Assembly: GCA_964398225.1 (NCBI GenBank)
Contig: CAYNLY010000001.1
Location: 19,218 to 83,217 of the forward strand
Reading direction: 5' to 3'
DNA length: 64,000 bases
Source of the DNA: CAYNLY01 sp964398225
GTDB taxonomy: Bacteria > Pseudomonadota > Zetaproteobacteria > Mariprofundales > Mariprofundaceae
In this document: positions 9,368-19,239 of the stretch, piece after piece
How positions within the stretch are numbered: position 1 is the stretch's first letter
Layout: each line of letters begins with the position of its first letter
Program-made: the position numbers and the translations under genes
The notes under the pieces: model-generated
What the model saw: the letters and a program-made list of their open reading frames with translations, nothing else
What the model was told of the DNA's origin: nothing
Database searches by the model: none

Positions 9368-9396
9368 TTGATAGATGCCCTGAGGCCCGATGTCAA
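9368..9396 (-). promoter_or_regulatory. Sigma-70 promoter of the PilZ-like gene
   Basis: On the minus strand: consensus TTGACA (9396-9391), 17-base spacer, TATCAA (9373-9368). A start point near 9361 gives a leader of about 20 bases. This is one of the best -35 boxes seen in the window. Confidence 0.6.
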
Positions 9397-9409
9397 AGGA
9401 TGGATGGAG

Positions 9410-10810
<1,401 letters not shown>

Positions 10811-10884
10811 GGAACGCGCCTCCTGACAGCACGGATGCCGGCCGGAACCCATGTCCGCATAAACCCCGGCCGCTGGAATCGCGG

Positions 10885-10913
10885 ACGCTAGCAAGCGCGC
10901 CGCGCTAGGCCAA
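10885..10913 (-). promoter_or_regulatory. Candidate promoter of the nitronate-monooxygenase-like gene
   Basis: Minus strand TTGGCC (10913-10908), 17 bases, TAGCGT (10890-10885), giving a leader of about 70 bases that contains the AGGAGG ribosome site. The match is moderate. Confidence 0.35.
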
Positions 10914-10927
10914 CCGGGGCCTGACGC

Positions 10928-10933
10928 TACAAT
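10928..10933 (+). promoter_or_regulatory. -10 element six bases before the RlmL-like start codon
   Basis: TACAAT ends six bases before the ATG at 10940, where the transcript would be expected to begin. There is no ribosome binding sequence in between, suggesting a leaderless mRNA. A -35 box is not evident. Confidence 0.45.
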
Positions 10934-10939
10934 GCCGCC

Positions 10940-12076
10940 ATGGGGCGCCATGTCTGTCACGCCACCGTGCTTCCGGGCCTGGAGAAGCTCGCGCAACTGG
11001 AGCTTGGGGCCATGGCGGTCGATGCCGACGCGCACGAGGGATTCCTGCGCTTTTCGGCAACCGACGCCCAGCTGTATCGCCTTCACCTTCGTTCCCGGCT
11101 GCTCACACGCGTGTTTGTGCGCGTCGGCGGGTTTGAGGCACGAACATGGTCCGAACTTGCGGCGGGGCTCCGATCGCTTGATTGGCCGCGCTATCTCCCC
11201 GAGCGGGCTGCGCTATGCGTCGAGGTGATCTGCAGGCGCTCGCGGTGGCGGCATACCGGTCGCATCGCCGAAGCTGCGGCCGAGGCGCTTGGGCGCAGTC
11301 TCCACAACGGCGCCGAAGCGGACGGCGCGCGGGTTGCCCGCATTCAGCTGAGGATCGAGGGACCGCGCGTGACGGCCCGGGTGGATGCGAGCGGCGAGCG
11401 GCTGGACCGGCGGGGATACCGGCGCCGGACCGGCCCCGCCCCGATGCGTCCGACGCTTGCGGCCGGCGTGCTCGCCGCCGCCGGATGGCGCGGCGACGCT
11501 CCGCTGATCGTGCCGATGTGCGGCAGCGGCACGCTGGCCATCGAGGCGGCAATGATTGCGGCCCGCTTAAGCCCCGGACTCGGGCGGGATTTCGCGCTGA
11601 TGCACTGGCCCGGATTCCGGCCGAAGGTGTTCGCGCGCGAACGGGAAAAGGCGGAAGGGATGGTCGTTCGAAGCGCCCGTCCCGTGGTTGAGGCGAGCGA
11701 TATCGATGCGCGCATCCTTGAATCTGCGAGGCTCAACGCGGAATCGGCCGGGGTTGAGGGCCGGATTGCATGGAGCGTGGCCGATTTCTTCGCTCTCAGG
11801 CCCGCAGGCGCGGGCGGCCTTGTCGTGCTGAATCCGCCCTACGGGCGGCGCCTGCGGGTGGCCGTCCGGCAATTCTACGGACGCATCGGGCGGCATCTGC
11901 GCACGGCTTTTGCGGGCTGGCGGGCGATCGTGCTCTGTCCAGATGCGGCCGCTCGGGAGGCGCTGGGTAAAGGCGCCGGCAACGCGCTGCTTCGCGCGCG
12001 CCATGGAGGGCGGTGGGTTGAGGCCGTGGCGCTCCGCCCCGTGTCGGAGGATGCGGAGGGCGGCCCGTGCCGCTAG
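10940..12076 (+). CDS. RlmL-like THUMP-domain RNA guanine methyltransferase
   Basis: A cytoplasmic class I SAM-dependent methyltransferase that resembles the N-terminal half of E. coli RlmL (23S rRNA m2G2445). The 378 residues contain a ferredoxin-like/THUMP N-terminal part (1-165), then the Rossmann methyltransferase core: VPMCGSGTLAIEAA (about 191-204, SAM loop), SDIDARILESARLNAE (acidic ribose-binding loop) and the catalytic NPPYGRRL (about 295-302). RGYRRRTGPAPMRPTLAAGVL matches the RlmL/TrmN linker. The C-terminal RlmK domain of the E. coli fusion is absent, so this is a stand-alone enzyme; another rRNA or tRNA guanine is also possible as target. It is followed after 12 bases by the ligase/TPR gene. 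Confidence 0.82.
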   Translation: MGRHVCHATVLPGLEKLAQLELGAMAVDADAHEGFLRFSATDAQLYRLHLRSRLLTRVFVRVGGFEARTWSELAAGLRSLDWPRYLPERAALCVEVICRRSRWRHTGRIAEAAAEALGRSLHNGAEADGARVARIQLRIEGPRVTARVDASGERLDRRGYRRRTGPAPMRPTLAAGVLAAAGWRGDAPLIVPMCGSGTLAIEAAMIAARLSPGLGRDFALMHWPGFRPKVFAREREKAEGMVVRSARPVVEASDIDARILESARLNAESAGVEGRIAWSVADFFALRPAGAGGLVVLNPPYGRRLRVAVRQFYGRIGRHLRTAFAGWRAIVLCPDAAAREALGKGAGNALLRARHGGRWVEAVALRPVSEDAEGGPCR

Positions 12077-12088
12077 GCTGGCCCGGTC

Positions 12089-13981
12089 ATGGCGGATTCG
12101 GAACAGGCGTTGAACGGACTTAAGCTTCCTTCCCCTCCGGAAGGCTGGCGCGCGCCCGCCATGTGGCTTGCGCTGACGCCGCTCGTGTTCCTGCTTCCGA
12201 TCCTGAATCTGCGTGTCTTTCCCTTTGTTGCGCCCAACGAGGAGCCGAAATGGGCCGCGCTCGTGCTCTGCGGCCTGGCCATGGGCCTGCTGTTTGCGGC
12301 TTCGATCTGGCGGGATCGGGGTTTGCGTCCGGGGTTTTCCTGGCCGGCGGCCGGGCTTTCGCTCTTTTTCGTCATTCTGTTCGTCGGCGTCTGGATCGGT
12401 CCGAACACGGTCGAGGGTCTGATCCGCTTTGCCTTCTGGCTGGCAAGCCTCGGTGTCTGGCTGGTGGCGGTCTGGGCCTGGCGCGCGAATCCCGCCTGGC
12501 GCGACTGGCTGGCCTGGGCGGTGACGGTTGCCGCGGCGGTGTTTTCCCTGCGCTACTGGTGGGGCTACGTGATCGACTACGGCAAACCGGGCTACAACGT
12601 CAGCGTGCTGTTCTCGCCGATCGGGCATGTGAACTTTACGGGCGACGTGCTCGTGATGCTCGTGCCGATGCTGATGTGGCTGCTGCTCTTCTTCACGCAT
12701 CCCGTGGCCCGGGTGCTGAACTGGTTTTCGGTGTTCACCACCGTCACCGTGCTGCTCGTGGCGGCCTCCCGCGGCGCCTTGGGCGGCATGGTTCTGGGCC
12801 TGGTTGCGATGCTTGCCGCGCTTGCGCCGCATCTTGCGCGCCTGCGCGCCGGGATCCCGCCCTTTCCGAAGGGCTGGATGCCTGCGTTCTGGCTGGGCTC
12901 GGCCCTGATCACGGCCGCCGCGGTCAACGCGATGCTGCCCTATCATTACCGGGATCTCGTTCGGGTGTCCGCCACCCTGGGCGCCGCCGCCGAGGTGCCC
13001 GAGCAGGTGACCCTCACACCGGGCGCGCCGCAGCCTCCGCTTGCCGAGTTCTGGGCGAAGACTTCACCGATTCTGACGACGCGAACGCCGATGTATGCCA
13101 GCGCTCTGGCGATGGCGCTGGATGCGCCCTGGCTGGGGCAGGGCACCGGAAACTTCTACATCGTCTACCCTGACTGGAGCAACCGCTTTCCGGACTTCCG
13201 CGATCCGCTGAGCAACGACCGGACCTTCACGACCAATCCGCACAACGTCGTGCTCCAGATCGCAACGCAGAACGGATTTCCGGCGACGGTGCTCTTTCTC
13301 GCGCTGCTTGCAACATTCTGGCTCAGGCTTGTCGTTGCCGTGTGGCGTCGGGGCGATGCCTGGCACGCCGCCGGCCTGATGGCGCTCACCGCCGCAATCT
13401 TCGATGCGATGTTCAACCATGTGTTTTTCAATCCGGCCTCGATGTTCACCTTCGCGCTGCTCGGGGGCGCATGGTGGGCGTCGCTGGAGCCGATGCGCGC
13501 GGCACATTTGTCGCTTCCGTCGCCGAAGGTGGCGGCAGCGCTCATCGGACTTGCCACGGTGGCGCTCAGCATCTGGCCGCTTCGCTGGGTGGCCAGCGAA
13601 TGGCATGTGGGCCGGGCGATGGCCATGGCCCGCGCCCCCCAGCTGGCCGCGGCCGAATACCGCCGCGCCTATGCGCTCGATCCCTACAACTTCCGCGCCG
13701 TGTTCGGGATGATGAGCACGGCCTACATGCAGCGCCGGTTCGACGAGGCGCTGCGGTACGGGCTTGAGTTCCAGCGGATCTATCCCTTCAACCCGCCGGC
13801 GCTGAACCTCTTGGGCGCGATCTACCTGATGAAGGGGGATCTTCATCGGGCGGAGGCCACGTTCCGCGAGGCGCTCCGGGTGCTGCCCGGCTACGAGATG
13901 GCCGAGCAGAACCTGAAGCGGGTGCTTGCCCTCAAGCGCCCGCGCGCGCCCGCGCCGGACTACTTGAGAAAGCGCAGATAG
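12089..13981 (+). CDS. O-antigen-ligase-like membrane protein with C-terminal TPR
   Basis: A 630-residue polytopic inner-membrane protein with about twelve hydrophobic segments (residues 25-490) and a cytoplasmic or periplasmic C-terminal helical repeat region. A GTGNFYIVYPDW segment and the following loop resemble the Wzy_C region of O-antigen ligases and PglL-type protein O-glycosylases, with a conserved His in PHNVVLQI. Residues about 525-600 read as two tetratricopeptide repeats (AAAEYRRAYALDPYNFRA; FNPPALNLLGAIYLMKGDLHRAEATFREAL). It could transfer a glycan to lipid A or to a protein such as the pilin encoded at 41406; this is inference. It ends by overlapping the convergent ilvA by 22 bases. 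Confidence 0.72.
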   Translation: MADSEQALNGLKLPSPPEGWRAPAMWLALTPLVFLLPILNLRVFPFVAPNEEPKWAALVLCGLAMGLLFAASIWRDRGLRPGFSWPAAGLSLFFVILFVGVWIGPNTVEGLIRFAFWLASLGVWLVAVWAWRANPAWRDWLAWAVTVAAAVFSLRYWWGYVIDYGKPGYNVSVLFSPIGHVNFTGDVLVMLVPMLMWLLLFFTHPVARVLNWFSVFTTVTVLLVAASRGALGGMVLGLVAMLAALAPHLARLRAGIPPFPKGWMPAFWLGSALITAAAVNAMLPYHYRDLVRVSATLGAAAEVPEQVTLTPGAPQPPLAEFWAKTSPILTTRTPMYASALAMALDAPWLGQGTGNFYIVYPDWSNRFPDFRDPLSNDRTFTTNPHNVVLQIATQNGFPATVLFLALLATFWLRLVVAVWRRGDAWHAAGLMALTAAIFDAMFNHVFFNPASMFTFALLGGAWWASLEPMRAAHLSLPSPKVAAALIGLATVALSIWPLRWVASEWHVGRAMAMARAPQLAAAEYRRAYALDPYNFRAVFGMMSTAYMQRRFDEALRYGLEFQRIYPFNPPALNLLGAIYLMKGDLHRAEATFREALRVLPGYEMAEQNLKRVLALKRPRAPAPDYLRKRR

Positions 13982-15471
13982 GCCGGATTGCCCGTCTCCT
14001 CCACGTAGGGGAAGCCGAGTCCCTTCAGATAGCGCTCGAAGGCATCCCGCTCCCCGGGCGGCACCTCGAGCCCCGCCAGCACCCGGCCGAAGGCCGCGCC
14101 GTGGTTGCGGTAGTGGAACAGCGAGATGTTCCAGCGCCCGGCCGCCCGGGTCAGAAACTCGAGCAGGGCGCCCGGCCGCTCGGGAAACTCGAAGCGGTAC
14201 AGCACCTCATGCTTAACGAGCGGCGCATGCCCGCCGACCATGTGCCGGATGTGCAGCTTGGCAAGCTCGTTGTCGTGCAGGTCGATCACCGAAAGCCCCG
14301 CCCGCACCATCCGCTCGCGCAGCTCGTGGCGCTCCTGTTCGCCCTCGATCGTCACCCCGACGAAGACATGCGCCTCGTCCCGGGATGAGAGCCGGTAGTT
14401 GAACTCGGTGATGTTGCGCTCCCCGATCAGGCGGCAGAACTCGAGAAACGAGCCCGGGCGCTCGGGAATCGTCACCGCGAAGAGCGCCTCGCGGCCTTCG
14501 CCCATCTCGGTGCGCTCGGCGACATGCCGGAGACGGTCGAAGTTCATGTTCGCGCCGCTGTTGATGCAGACGAACACCCGCCCCCGTTCCTGGATCCGTC
14601 GGGCGTATTTCTTCATTCCGGCCACGGCCAGAGCGCCGGCCGGCTCGACGATCGTCCGGTTGTCCTCGTAGATGTCCTTGATCGCCGCGCAGATCTCGTC
14701 GGTATCCACGAGCAGGATTTCGTCCACGTAGCGCCGGGCGAGATCGAAGGTGTGCCTGCCCACCTGTTTGACCGCCACGCCGTCAGCGAAGATCCCGACA
14801 TGGTCGAGCCGGATGCGTCGCCCCGCGCGCAGCGAATCGTGCATCGCCGCCGAATCCGTCGGCTCCACCCCGATCACGCGCGTGTTCGGGGACATATGCT
14901 TGATGTAGACGGCCATGCCCCCGATCAGTCCGCCGCCGCCGACCGGCACGAACACCGCGTCGATGTCGTTCGCGCACTGGCGGAGCACCTCCTCGGCGAT
15001 CGTGCCCTGGCCCGCGATGACCAGCGGGTCGTCGTAGGGATGCACGAACACCCGGCCTTCCTCGGCGCAGAGCTTTTTCGCATGTTCGCTCGCATCCGAA
15101 TACGAGTCGCCGGCGAGCACGACGCGCGCGCCCATCCGCTCGACCGCCTGAACCTTGATCGGCGGCGTCGTGCGCGGCATGACGATCGTGGCGGCAATGC
15201 CCAGCCGGTGGCTGGCCAGCGCCACGCCCTGGGCATGGTTGCCGGCGGATGCGCAGATCACGCCTTGCGCGCGTTCCCGCTCGCCGAGCTGCGCGATGCG
15301 GTTGTAGGCGCCGCGCAGCTTGAACGAAAACACCGGCTGCAGGTCTTCGCGCTTGAAGAGCACCTCGTGGTTGAGCCGGGCCGAAAGCTTCGGCGCAAGC
15401 TCAAGCGGCGTTTCGATTGCGACGTCGTAGACACGTGCGTGTTCGATGGCTTGCAGGTAGAAATCGCTCAT
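13960..15471 (-). CDS. ilvA: Threonine ammonia-lyase, biosynthetic, with two ACT-like domains
   Basis: A PLP enzyme that deaminates threonine to 2-oxobutyrate, the first step of isoleucine synthesis. The 503 residues match the long feedback-regulated form. SFKLRGAYNR carries the PLP lysine (K51), SAGNHAQGVA follows near 75, and the glycine-rich phosphate loop GGGGLIGGMA lies near 178-187. The C-terminal 170 residues hold the two ACT-like isoleucine/valine regulatory domains (EREALFAVTIPERPGSFLEF and YRFEFPERPGALLEF). The ATG at 15471 aligns well with E. coli IlvA. It has no Shine-Dalgarno sequence, and its start codon overlaps that of the divergent pabC. Confidence 0.94.
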   Translation of the reverse strand: MSDFYLQAIEHARVYDVAIETPLELAPKLSARLNHEVLFKREDLQPVFSFKLRGAYNRIAQLGERERAQGVICASAGNHAQGVALASHRLGIAATIVMPRTTPPIKVQAVERMGARVVLAGDSYSDASEHAKKLCAEEGRVFVHPYDDPLVIAGQGTIAEEVLRQCANDIDAVFVPVGGGGLIGGMAVYIKHMSPNTRVIGVEPTDSAAMHDSLRAGRRIRLDHVGIFADGVAVKQVGRHTFDLARRYVDEILLVDTDEICAAIKDIYEDNRTIVEPAGALAVAGMKKYARRIQERGRVFVCINSGANMNFDRLRHVAERTEMGEGREALFAVTIPERPGSFLEFCRLIGERNITEFNYRLSSRDEAHVFVGVTIEGEQERHELRERMVRAGLSVIDLHDNELAKLHIRHMVGGHAPLVKHEVLYRFEFPERPGALLEFLTRAAGRWNISLFHYRNHGAAFGRVLAGLEVPPGERDAFERYLKGLGFPYVEETGNPAYLRFLK

Positions 15472-15484
15472 GGGCGGCTTCTAC
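15457..15484. promoter_or_regulatory. Inverted repeat centred on the shared CATG of the divergent ilvA and pabC starts
   Basis: GTAGAA (15457-15462) and TTCTAC (15479-15484) are exact inverted copies 16 bases apart, centred on CATG (15469-15472), in which the ATG of ilvA (minus) and the ATG of pabC (plus) overlap by two bases. Each arm places a TAGAA-type hexamer six bases before a start codon, so it could act as a pair of divergent -10 elements. Both proteins therefore begin M-x-x-F-Y. Confidence 0.4.
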
Positions 15485-16333
15485 CATGAAGACGGCGGGC
15501 ATGCGACCCTCGAGGCCGAAGCGCCCCTGGTGCGGGCGGCCGGGCCCGGGCAAGCCGAGGATTACGGCGTGCAGGTCATCGAGACGATGCGCGTGGTCCG
15601 GGGAAGAGTGCTGAACCCCGGGCACCATGTGGCGCGGGCCAGCCGGGGGCTTGCGCGCCTTTCGGCGCTGCCGGTGGACGCCGAAGCCGTCGGCCGCGCG
15701 GTGGATCGTGCGATCGCTGAAGCCCGGGAATACGGCCCGGATGTCGTGCTCAGGCTGGCCTGGAAGCCTTCCGGAGACGAATGGCCGGCTAGGCGCTGGA
15801 AGCTCGTGTGCACGGTCCGCTCGGCGCCGGAGCCGTCCGCGTATGCACCCGTGAAGCTGCGTTCGCTGCGCGTGCCCCCGATGGCGATGACCGAGGCCAA
15901 GTTCGGCGCCGACTACGGGCGCATGATGCTGCGGGTGGCTTTCGATGCGCCGTCCGTTCCCTTCGCTCAGGTGCTTCGCTGCTGGCGCTCGCGGGTGCTG
16001 GGCGCGACGACGGCAAACCTTTGCCTTCGCGTTGCCGGCCAATGGTTGACGCCGGCCGACGGCGCCGGCGTGCTGCCGGGCAAGGTCCGCGCACTGCTTC
16101 TGAGGCTGGAGGCGGTATTGCCGGCGCGCATCACGGTTCCGATGCTGGCCGAGGCGGAAGCCGCGGCGCTGTGCAACGCCGGCTGGCTGATCCGCCCCGT
16201 GGCCGGCATCGACGACCGACCGCTTCCCCGGCCCGAGCTCGTCAGCGAGCTTGCCCGAGTGCTCGAGGGCATGCCAGGGGTGCCCGGCTGGCTGGGCAAG
16301 ACCGTCATGGAGGGCGGCAGGGCATGCGGCTGA
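15470..16333 (+). CDS. pabC: Aminodeoxychorismate lyase (class IV aminotransferase fold)
   Basis: A PLP enzyme that splits 4-amino-4-deoxychorismate to p-aminobenzoate and pyruvate in folate synthesis. The 287-residue protein has the fold-type IV pattern: VIETMRVVRGRVLNPGHHVARASRGL near 36-62 (like ETIRV..G...l..H..R), the PLP lysine in MTEAKFGADYGRM near 142, then TTANLCLRVAGQWLTP and GVLPGKVRALLL near 205-225. The position immediately before mltG-tmk-holB is the classic pabC neighbourhood. The start at 15470 gives about eight more residues than E. coli PabC before the ETxRV motif; a GTG at 15530 would make it too short. It overlaps mltG by 10 bases. Confidence 0.8.
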   Translation: MGGFYHEDGGHATLEAEAPLVRAAGPGQAEDYGVQVIETMRVVRGRVLNPGHHVARASRGLARLSALPVDAEAVGRAVDRAIAEAREYGPDVVLRLAWKPSGDEWPARRWKLVCTVRSAPEPSAYAPVKLRSLRVPPMAMTEAKFGADYGRMMLRVAFDAPSVPFAQVLRCWRSRVLGATTANLCLRVAGQWLTPADGAGVLPGKVRALLLRLEAVLPARITVPMLAEAEAAALCNAGWLIRPVAGIDDRPLPRPELVSELARVLEGMPGVPGWLGKTVMEGGRACG

Positions 16334-17334
16334 GGTTCGATCGCATGGGCTGGATGCGGCTGAGCGCCGCGGTTGCCGGGATCCTGTTCCTGAGCCTTGC
16401 CGCCGCATGCTGGCACGAGCTCAGCGAACGCCGGGCGCCGCCGAGCGCGGTCGAAATGATGATTCCGAAGGGGGCCTCGGTGCGGACGATCGCCCGGCTG
16501 CTGGCCGAGCGCGGGATAATCGCCTCACCGCTGCTGTTCCGCGTGGCGGCAAGGCTCCGGGGGGATGCCGCGCGCCTTCGTCATGGCTACTACCGTTTTG
16601 CGGAGCCGGCGAGCATGCTCGAGGTCCTCGACCGGCTGGTCCGCGGCGACGTGATGCGGTTTTCCGTGACCGTGCCCGAAGGGCTGCGCACCGAGGAAGT
16701 GCTGGCGCTTCTCGCCGAGCGGACCGGTGTTCCTCTTTCCCGCTGGCGCGCGGCGATGCGGGAGCTGGCAGGCCAAGAGATCGAGGGCAGGCTTCTGCCC
16801 GAGACCTACGACTATACGCTGCCGCTTTCTCCGAAGGCGCTGCTTGAGCGGATGATGAAGGCGCAGCGGGCCGTGCTCGAATCCTTGAGTCCGGACCGGA
16901 GGCAATGGCGTCGCCTGGTTATCATCGCCTCGATCATCGAGAAGGAAACCGGCATCGACCGGGAGCGCCCGCTGGTGTCGGCCGTGATCCACAACCGCCT
17001 GAAGAAGCGGATGCGCCTGCAGATGGACCCGACCGTGATCTACGGCATCCTCCGGACCGAAGGCGGCTTTTCGGGCAATCTGCGCCGCCGCGATCTGCGC
17101 ACCGACACGCCCTGGAACACCTATACGCGCTACGGGCTGCCGCCGACCCCGATCTGCAACCCGGGACGGGCGTCCCTTGAGGCCGCGGCGCATCCCGCCG
17201 ACGTGGACTACCTCTATTTCGTGGCCGATGGCACCGGCGGGCATGTGTTTGCGTCCACGCGCGCCGAGCACGAGCGCAACGTCCGCGCCTGGGTGAACAT
17301 CGAGCGGCGGCGCAGCCGGGGAGGATCACCCTGA
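16324..17334 (+). CDS. mltG: Endolytic transglycosylase MltG (YceG family)
   Basis: An inner-membrane-anchored endolytic murein transglycosylase that cuts nascent glycan strands and helps terminate their synthesis. The 336 residues start with one membrane helix (about 12-30), followed by a LysM-like region (VEMMIPKGASVRTIARLLAERGII) and the catalytic YceG domain with SIIEKETGIDRER (catalytic Glu near 206) and RLQMDPTVIYG. NTYTRYGLPPTPICNPG and YLYFVADGTGGHVFA are conserved C-terminal signatures. The ATG lies inside the pabC end, implying coupled translation. Length and motif order are normal for the family. Confidence 0.94.
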   Translation: MRLRFDRMGWMRLSAAVAGILFLSLAAACWHELSERRAPPSAVEMMIPKGASVRTIARLLAERGIIASPLLFRVAARLRGDAARLRHGYYRFAEPASMLEVLDRLVRGDVMRFSVTVPEGLRTEEVLALLAERTGVPLSRWRAAMRELAGQEIEGRLLPETYDYTLPLSPKALLERMMKAQRAVLESLSPDRRQWRRLVIIASIIEKETGIDRERPLVSAVIHNRLKKRMRLQMDPTVIYGILRTEGGFSGNLRRRDLRTDTPWNTYTRYGLPPTPICNPGRASLEAAAHPADVDYLYFVADGTGGHVFASTRAEHERNVRAWVNIERRRSRGGSP

Positions 17335-17591
17335 TGGGCCGCGAGGAGGAGGTCTGGGTGGTTCGCCTCGAGATGCCGCCCGAGACGATGGTGCGATTCC
17401 AGTTCCTGCTTCAGGGCGAGGACGGGCTGGCGATCGACCGGGGCGGCGGCAGGTCCGCGCACGAACTCTGGACCGTGGCCGACCGTCTCGACGAGCTTTA
17501 CGCATTTCTCGAAGAGTTGCCGGAGCACTGGGGCATCCGCGTTCTGGGCGTGCGGCGCTGGGTTCCGGAGGTAGGAGGAAGGCCATCATGA
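17334..17591 (+). CDS. Small conserved hypothetical protein between mltG and tmk
   Basis: An 85-residue acidic protein. Its ATG shares the A of the mltG stop (TGATG) and its stop overlaps the tmk start by four bases, so it is almost certainly translated in this operon. The pattern WVVRLEMPPETMVRFQFLLQGEDGL followed by DELYAFLEELPE resembles small DUF4911-type proteins, in which a beta strand and an amphipathic region compare a gain-of-folding pocket, but I am not sure of the assignment. There is no signal peptide, cysteine pair or membrane segment. The function is unknown; the position suggests something expressed with cell-wall and DNA-replication enzymes. Confidence 0.7.
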   Translation: MGREEEVWVVRLEMPPETMVRFQFLLQGEDGLAIDRGGGRSAHELWTVADRLDELYAFLEELPEHWGIRVLGVRRWVPEVGGRPS

Positions 17592-18238
17592 ACAGGCGCG
17601 GCCGGTTCATCACGCTTGAGGGCATCGACGGCTCGGGCAAGTCCACGCAGGCCGGGCGCCTCGCAAAGCGGCTGGAAGCGCGGGGGCTCAAGGTGGTGCG
17701 CACGCGCGAGCCCGGCGGCACGGCGCTGGGGCGGGAGATCCGACGGCTGCTGCTCGATGGCAGGCATGCGCCCGTGGCCGAGGCCGAGCTGCTGCTGTTT
17801 CTGGCCGATCGCGCCCAGCATGTGCGCACGCTTGTGGCTCCGGCGCTGGCCGAAGGCGCCTGGGTGCTGTGCGACCGCTATTCCGATTCGACGCTGGCCT
17901 ATCAGGCCGCCGCCCGCGGACTGGGCGCGATCGATGAGGTGCGCGAACTCATCGGCTTCGCCGAATGCGGCTGCCGGCCGGATCTGACGCTGTGGTTCGA
18001 TCTGCCGGTCGAGCAGGCCCGGAGCCGGATGCGCGCCCGGACGGATGCCGGCACGGTGCCAAGCCGGCTCGATTCCGAAAGCCTCGCGTTTCATCGGCGG
18101 GTTGCGGAGGCGTTCGCCGATCTGGCCCGGGCCGAGCCCGACCGCATCGTGCGCATCGATGCGGAGGCGGATGAGGATGCGGTCGAACGCTGCGCCTGGG
18201 CGGCATTGACGCGCGCGTTTCCGGAGCTGTCCACATGA
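17588..18238 (+). CDS. tmk: Thymidylate kinase
   Basis: Phosphorylates dTMP to dTDP with ATP in the cytoplasm, essential for dTTP supply. The 216 residues contain the P-loop EGIDGSGKSTQ at about 12-22, the TREPGGT substrate loop near 40-46, DRYSDSTLAYQ near 97-107 (nucleotide base binding) and a LID region with RMRARTDAGTVPSRLDSE near 145-160. It starts four bases before the end of the upstream small gene and overlaps holB by four bases, the usual tmk-holB coupling. Confidence 0.95.
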   Translation: MNRRGRFITLEGIDGSGKSTQAGRLAKRLEARGLKVVRTREPGGTALGREIRRLLLDGRHAPVAEAELLLFLADRAQHVRTLVAPALAEGAWVLCDRYSDSTLAYQAAARGLGAIDEVRELIGFAECGCRPDLTLWFDLPVEQARSRMRARTDAGTVPSRLDSESLAFHRRVAEAFADLARAEPDRIVRIDAEADEDAVERCAWAALTRAFPELST

Positions 18239-19161
18239 TCCGGGTGATCGGGCACGGCGCTCTGCGTCGGCGTTTCGCCGAGGCACTCACGGCGGGGCGA
18301 CTTCATCATGCCTGGCTTCTGCACGGTCCGCGCGGCATCGGCAAGCGCCGGCTCGCCCTCGTGCTTGCGATGCGCGTGCTCTGCGAGCGCCCGGACGGGG
18401 AGGAGCCCTGTTTCGAGTGCCATGCCTGCCGGATGTCCGAAGCCGGCGCGCATCCCGATCTGCTGATCGTGGAGCGGGAGGAGAAACGGCGCGACGTGCG
18501 CATCGATCAGGTTCGCGAACTGCTGTCCTTTCTGTCGCTTTCCGGGGCCGAGAGCGAGCGCAGGGTTGTCGTGCTCGACGATGCCGAGCGCCTGAACGCG
18601 CAGGCTGCGAACGCGCTGCTCAAGGGGCTTGAGGAGCCGGCTCCGGGAAGCCTGCTGCTGATGGTCTGCGCCGATGCGATGCGGCTTCCGGCCACCGTCC
18701 GATCGCGTTGCCTGATGGCGCATTGCCCGCCGCTTTCCGAGCCGGAATCCCGGCAGGTGCTGATCGAGCTGGGCGTGGATGAGGCCCATCTTGCCTTTGC
18801 CCTGCGCCATGCGGAGGGGTGCCCCGGCATCATGGCGCCGCTTGCCGATCCGGCCGTGGCCGAGGCGCTTTCCGCCTGGGAGAAGATGTGCGCGGAGCTT
18901 GCCCGCGCGGACGTCGCCGGCATCGAGGCATGGATCCGCGAACATCTGCCGCGCCTGCCGCATGACCTGGTCGCGCGCATCGCCGGGCGCGTGCTGCTGG
19001 ATCAGGCGGCATCCGGCGCGTTCGCAGGTCGCGCCGAGGCCGCCTATGAAGCACTGGGCGGACTGATGCGCTGGCCGGCAGAGGTGCAGCGCCACTCGCT
19101 CAGGCCCGCAACCTCGCTGTTCGCCGCAGTGCTGAACATGCGCGCCGCCCTCCGCAGCTGA
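18235..19161 (+). CDS. holB: DNA polymerase III delta' subunit
   Basis: A subunit of the clamp loader that places the beta sliding clamp on DNA. The 308 residues have a AAA+ fold. The P-loop-like GPRGIGKRRL (about 24-33) has Arg where an active ATPase has Thr/Ser, as usual for the non-hydrolysing delta'. A zinc-binding cluster follows (LCERPDGEEPCFECHAC, about 46-62). DDAERLNAQAANALLKGLEEP is the Walker-B-like/sensor region and the arginine-finger SRC motif is in ATVRSRCLM (near 155). It is the last gene of the pabC-to-holB operon; metG follows after 78 bases. Confidence 0.92.
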   Translation: MIRVIGHGALRRRFAEALTAGRLHHAWLLHGPRGIGKRRLALVLAMRVLCERPDGEEPCFECHACRMSEAGAHPDLLIVEREEKRRDVRIDQVRELLSFLSLSGAESERRVVVLDDAERLNAQAANALLKGLEEPAPGSLLLMVCADAMRLPATVRSRCLMAHCPPLSEPESRQVLIELGVDEAHLAFALRHAEGCPGIMAPLADPAVAEALSAWEKMCAELARADVAGIEAWIREHLPRLPHDLVARIAGRVLLDQAASGAFAGRAEAAYEALGGLMRWPAEVQRHSLRPATSLFAAVLNMRAALRS

Positions 19162-19239
19162 CGGCTGACGGCTGGCGGCGCACGCAAGCCGCGCTAGAGT
19201 GCCGGTCCGGCAACAGCCAGTCAGGGGGCACGGGCATCG

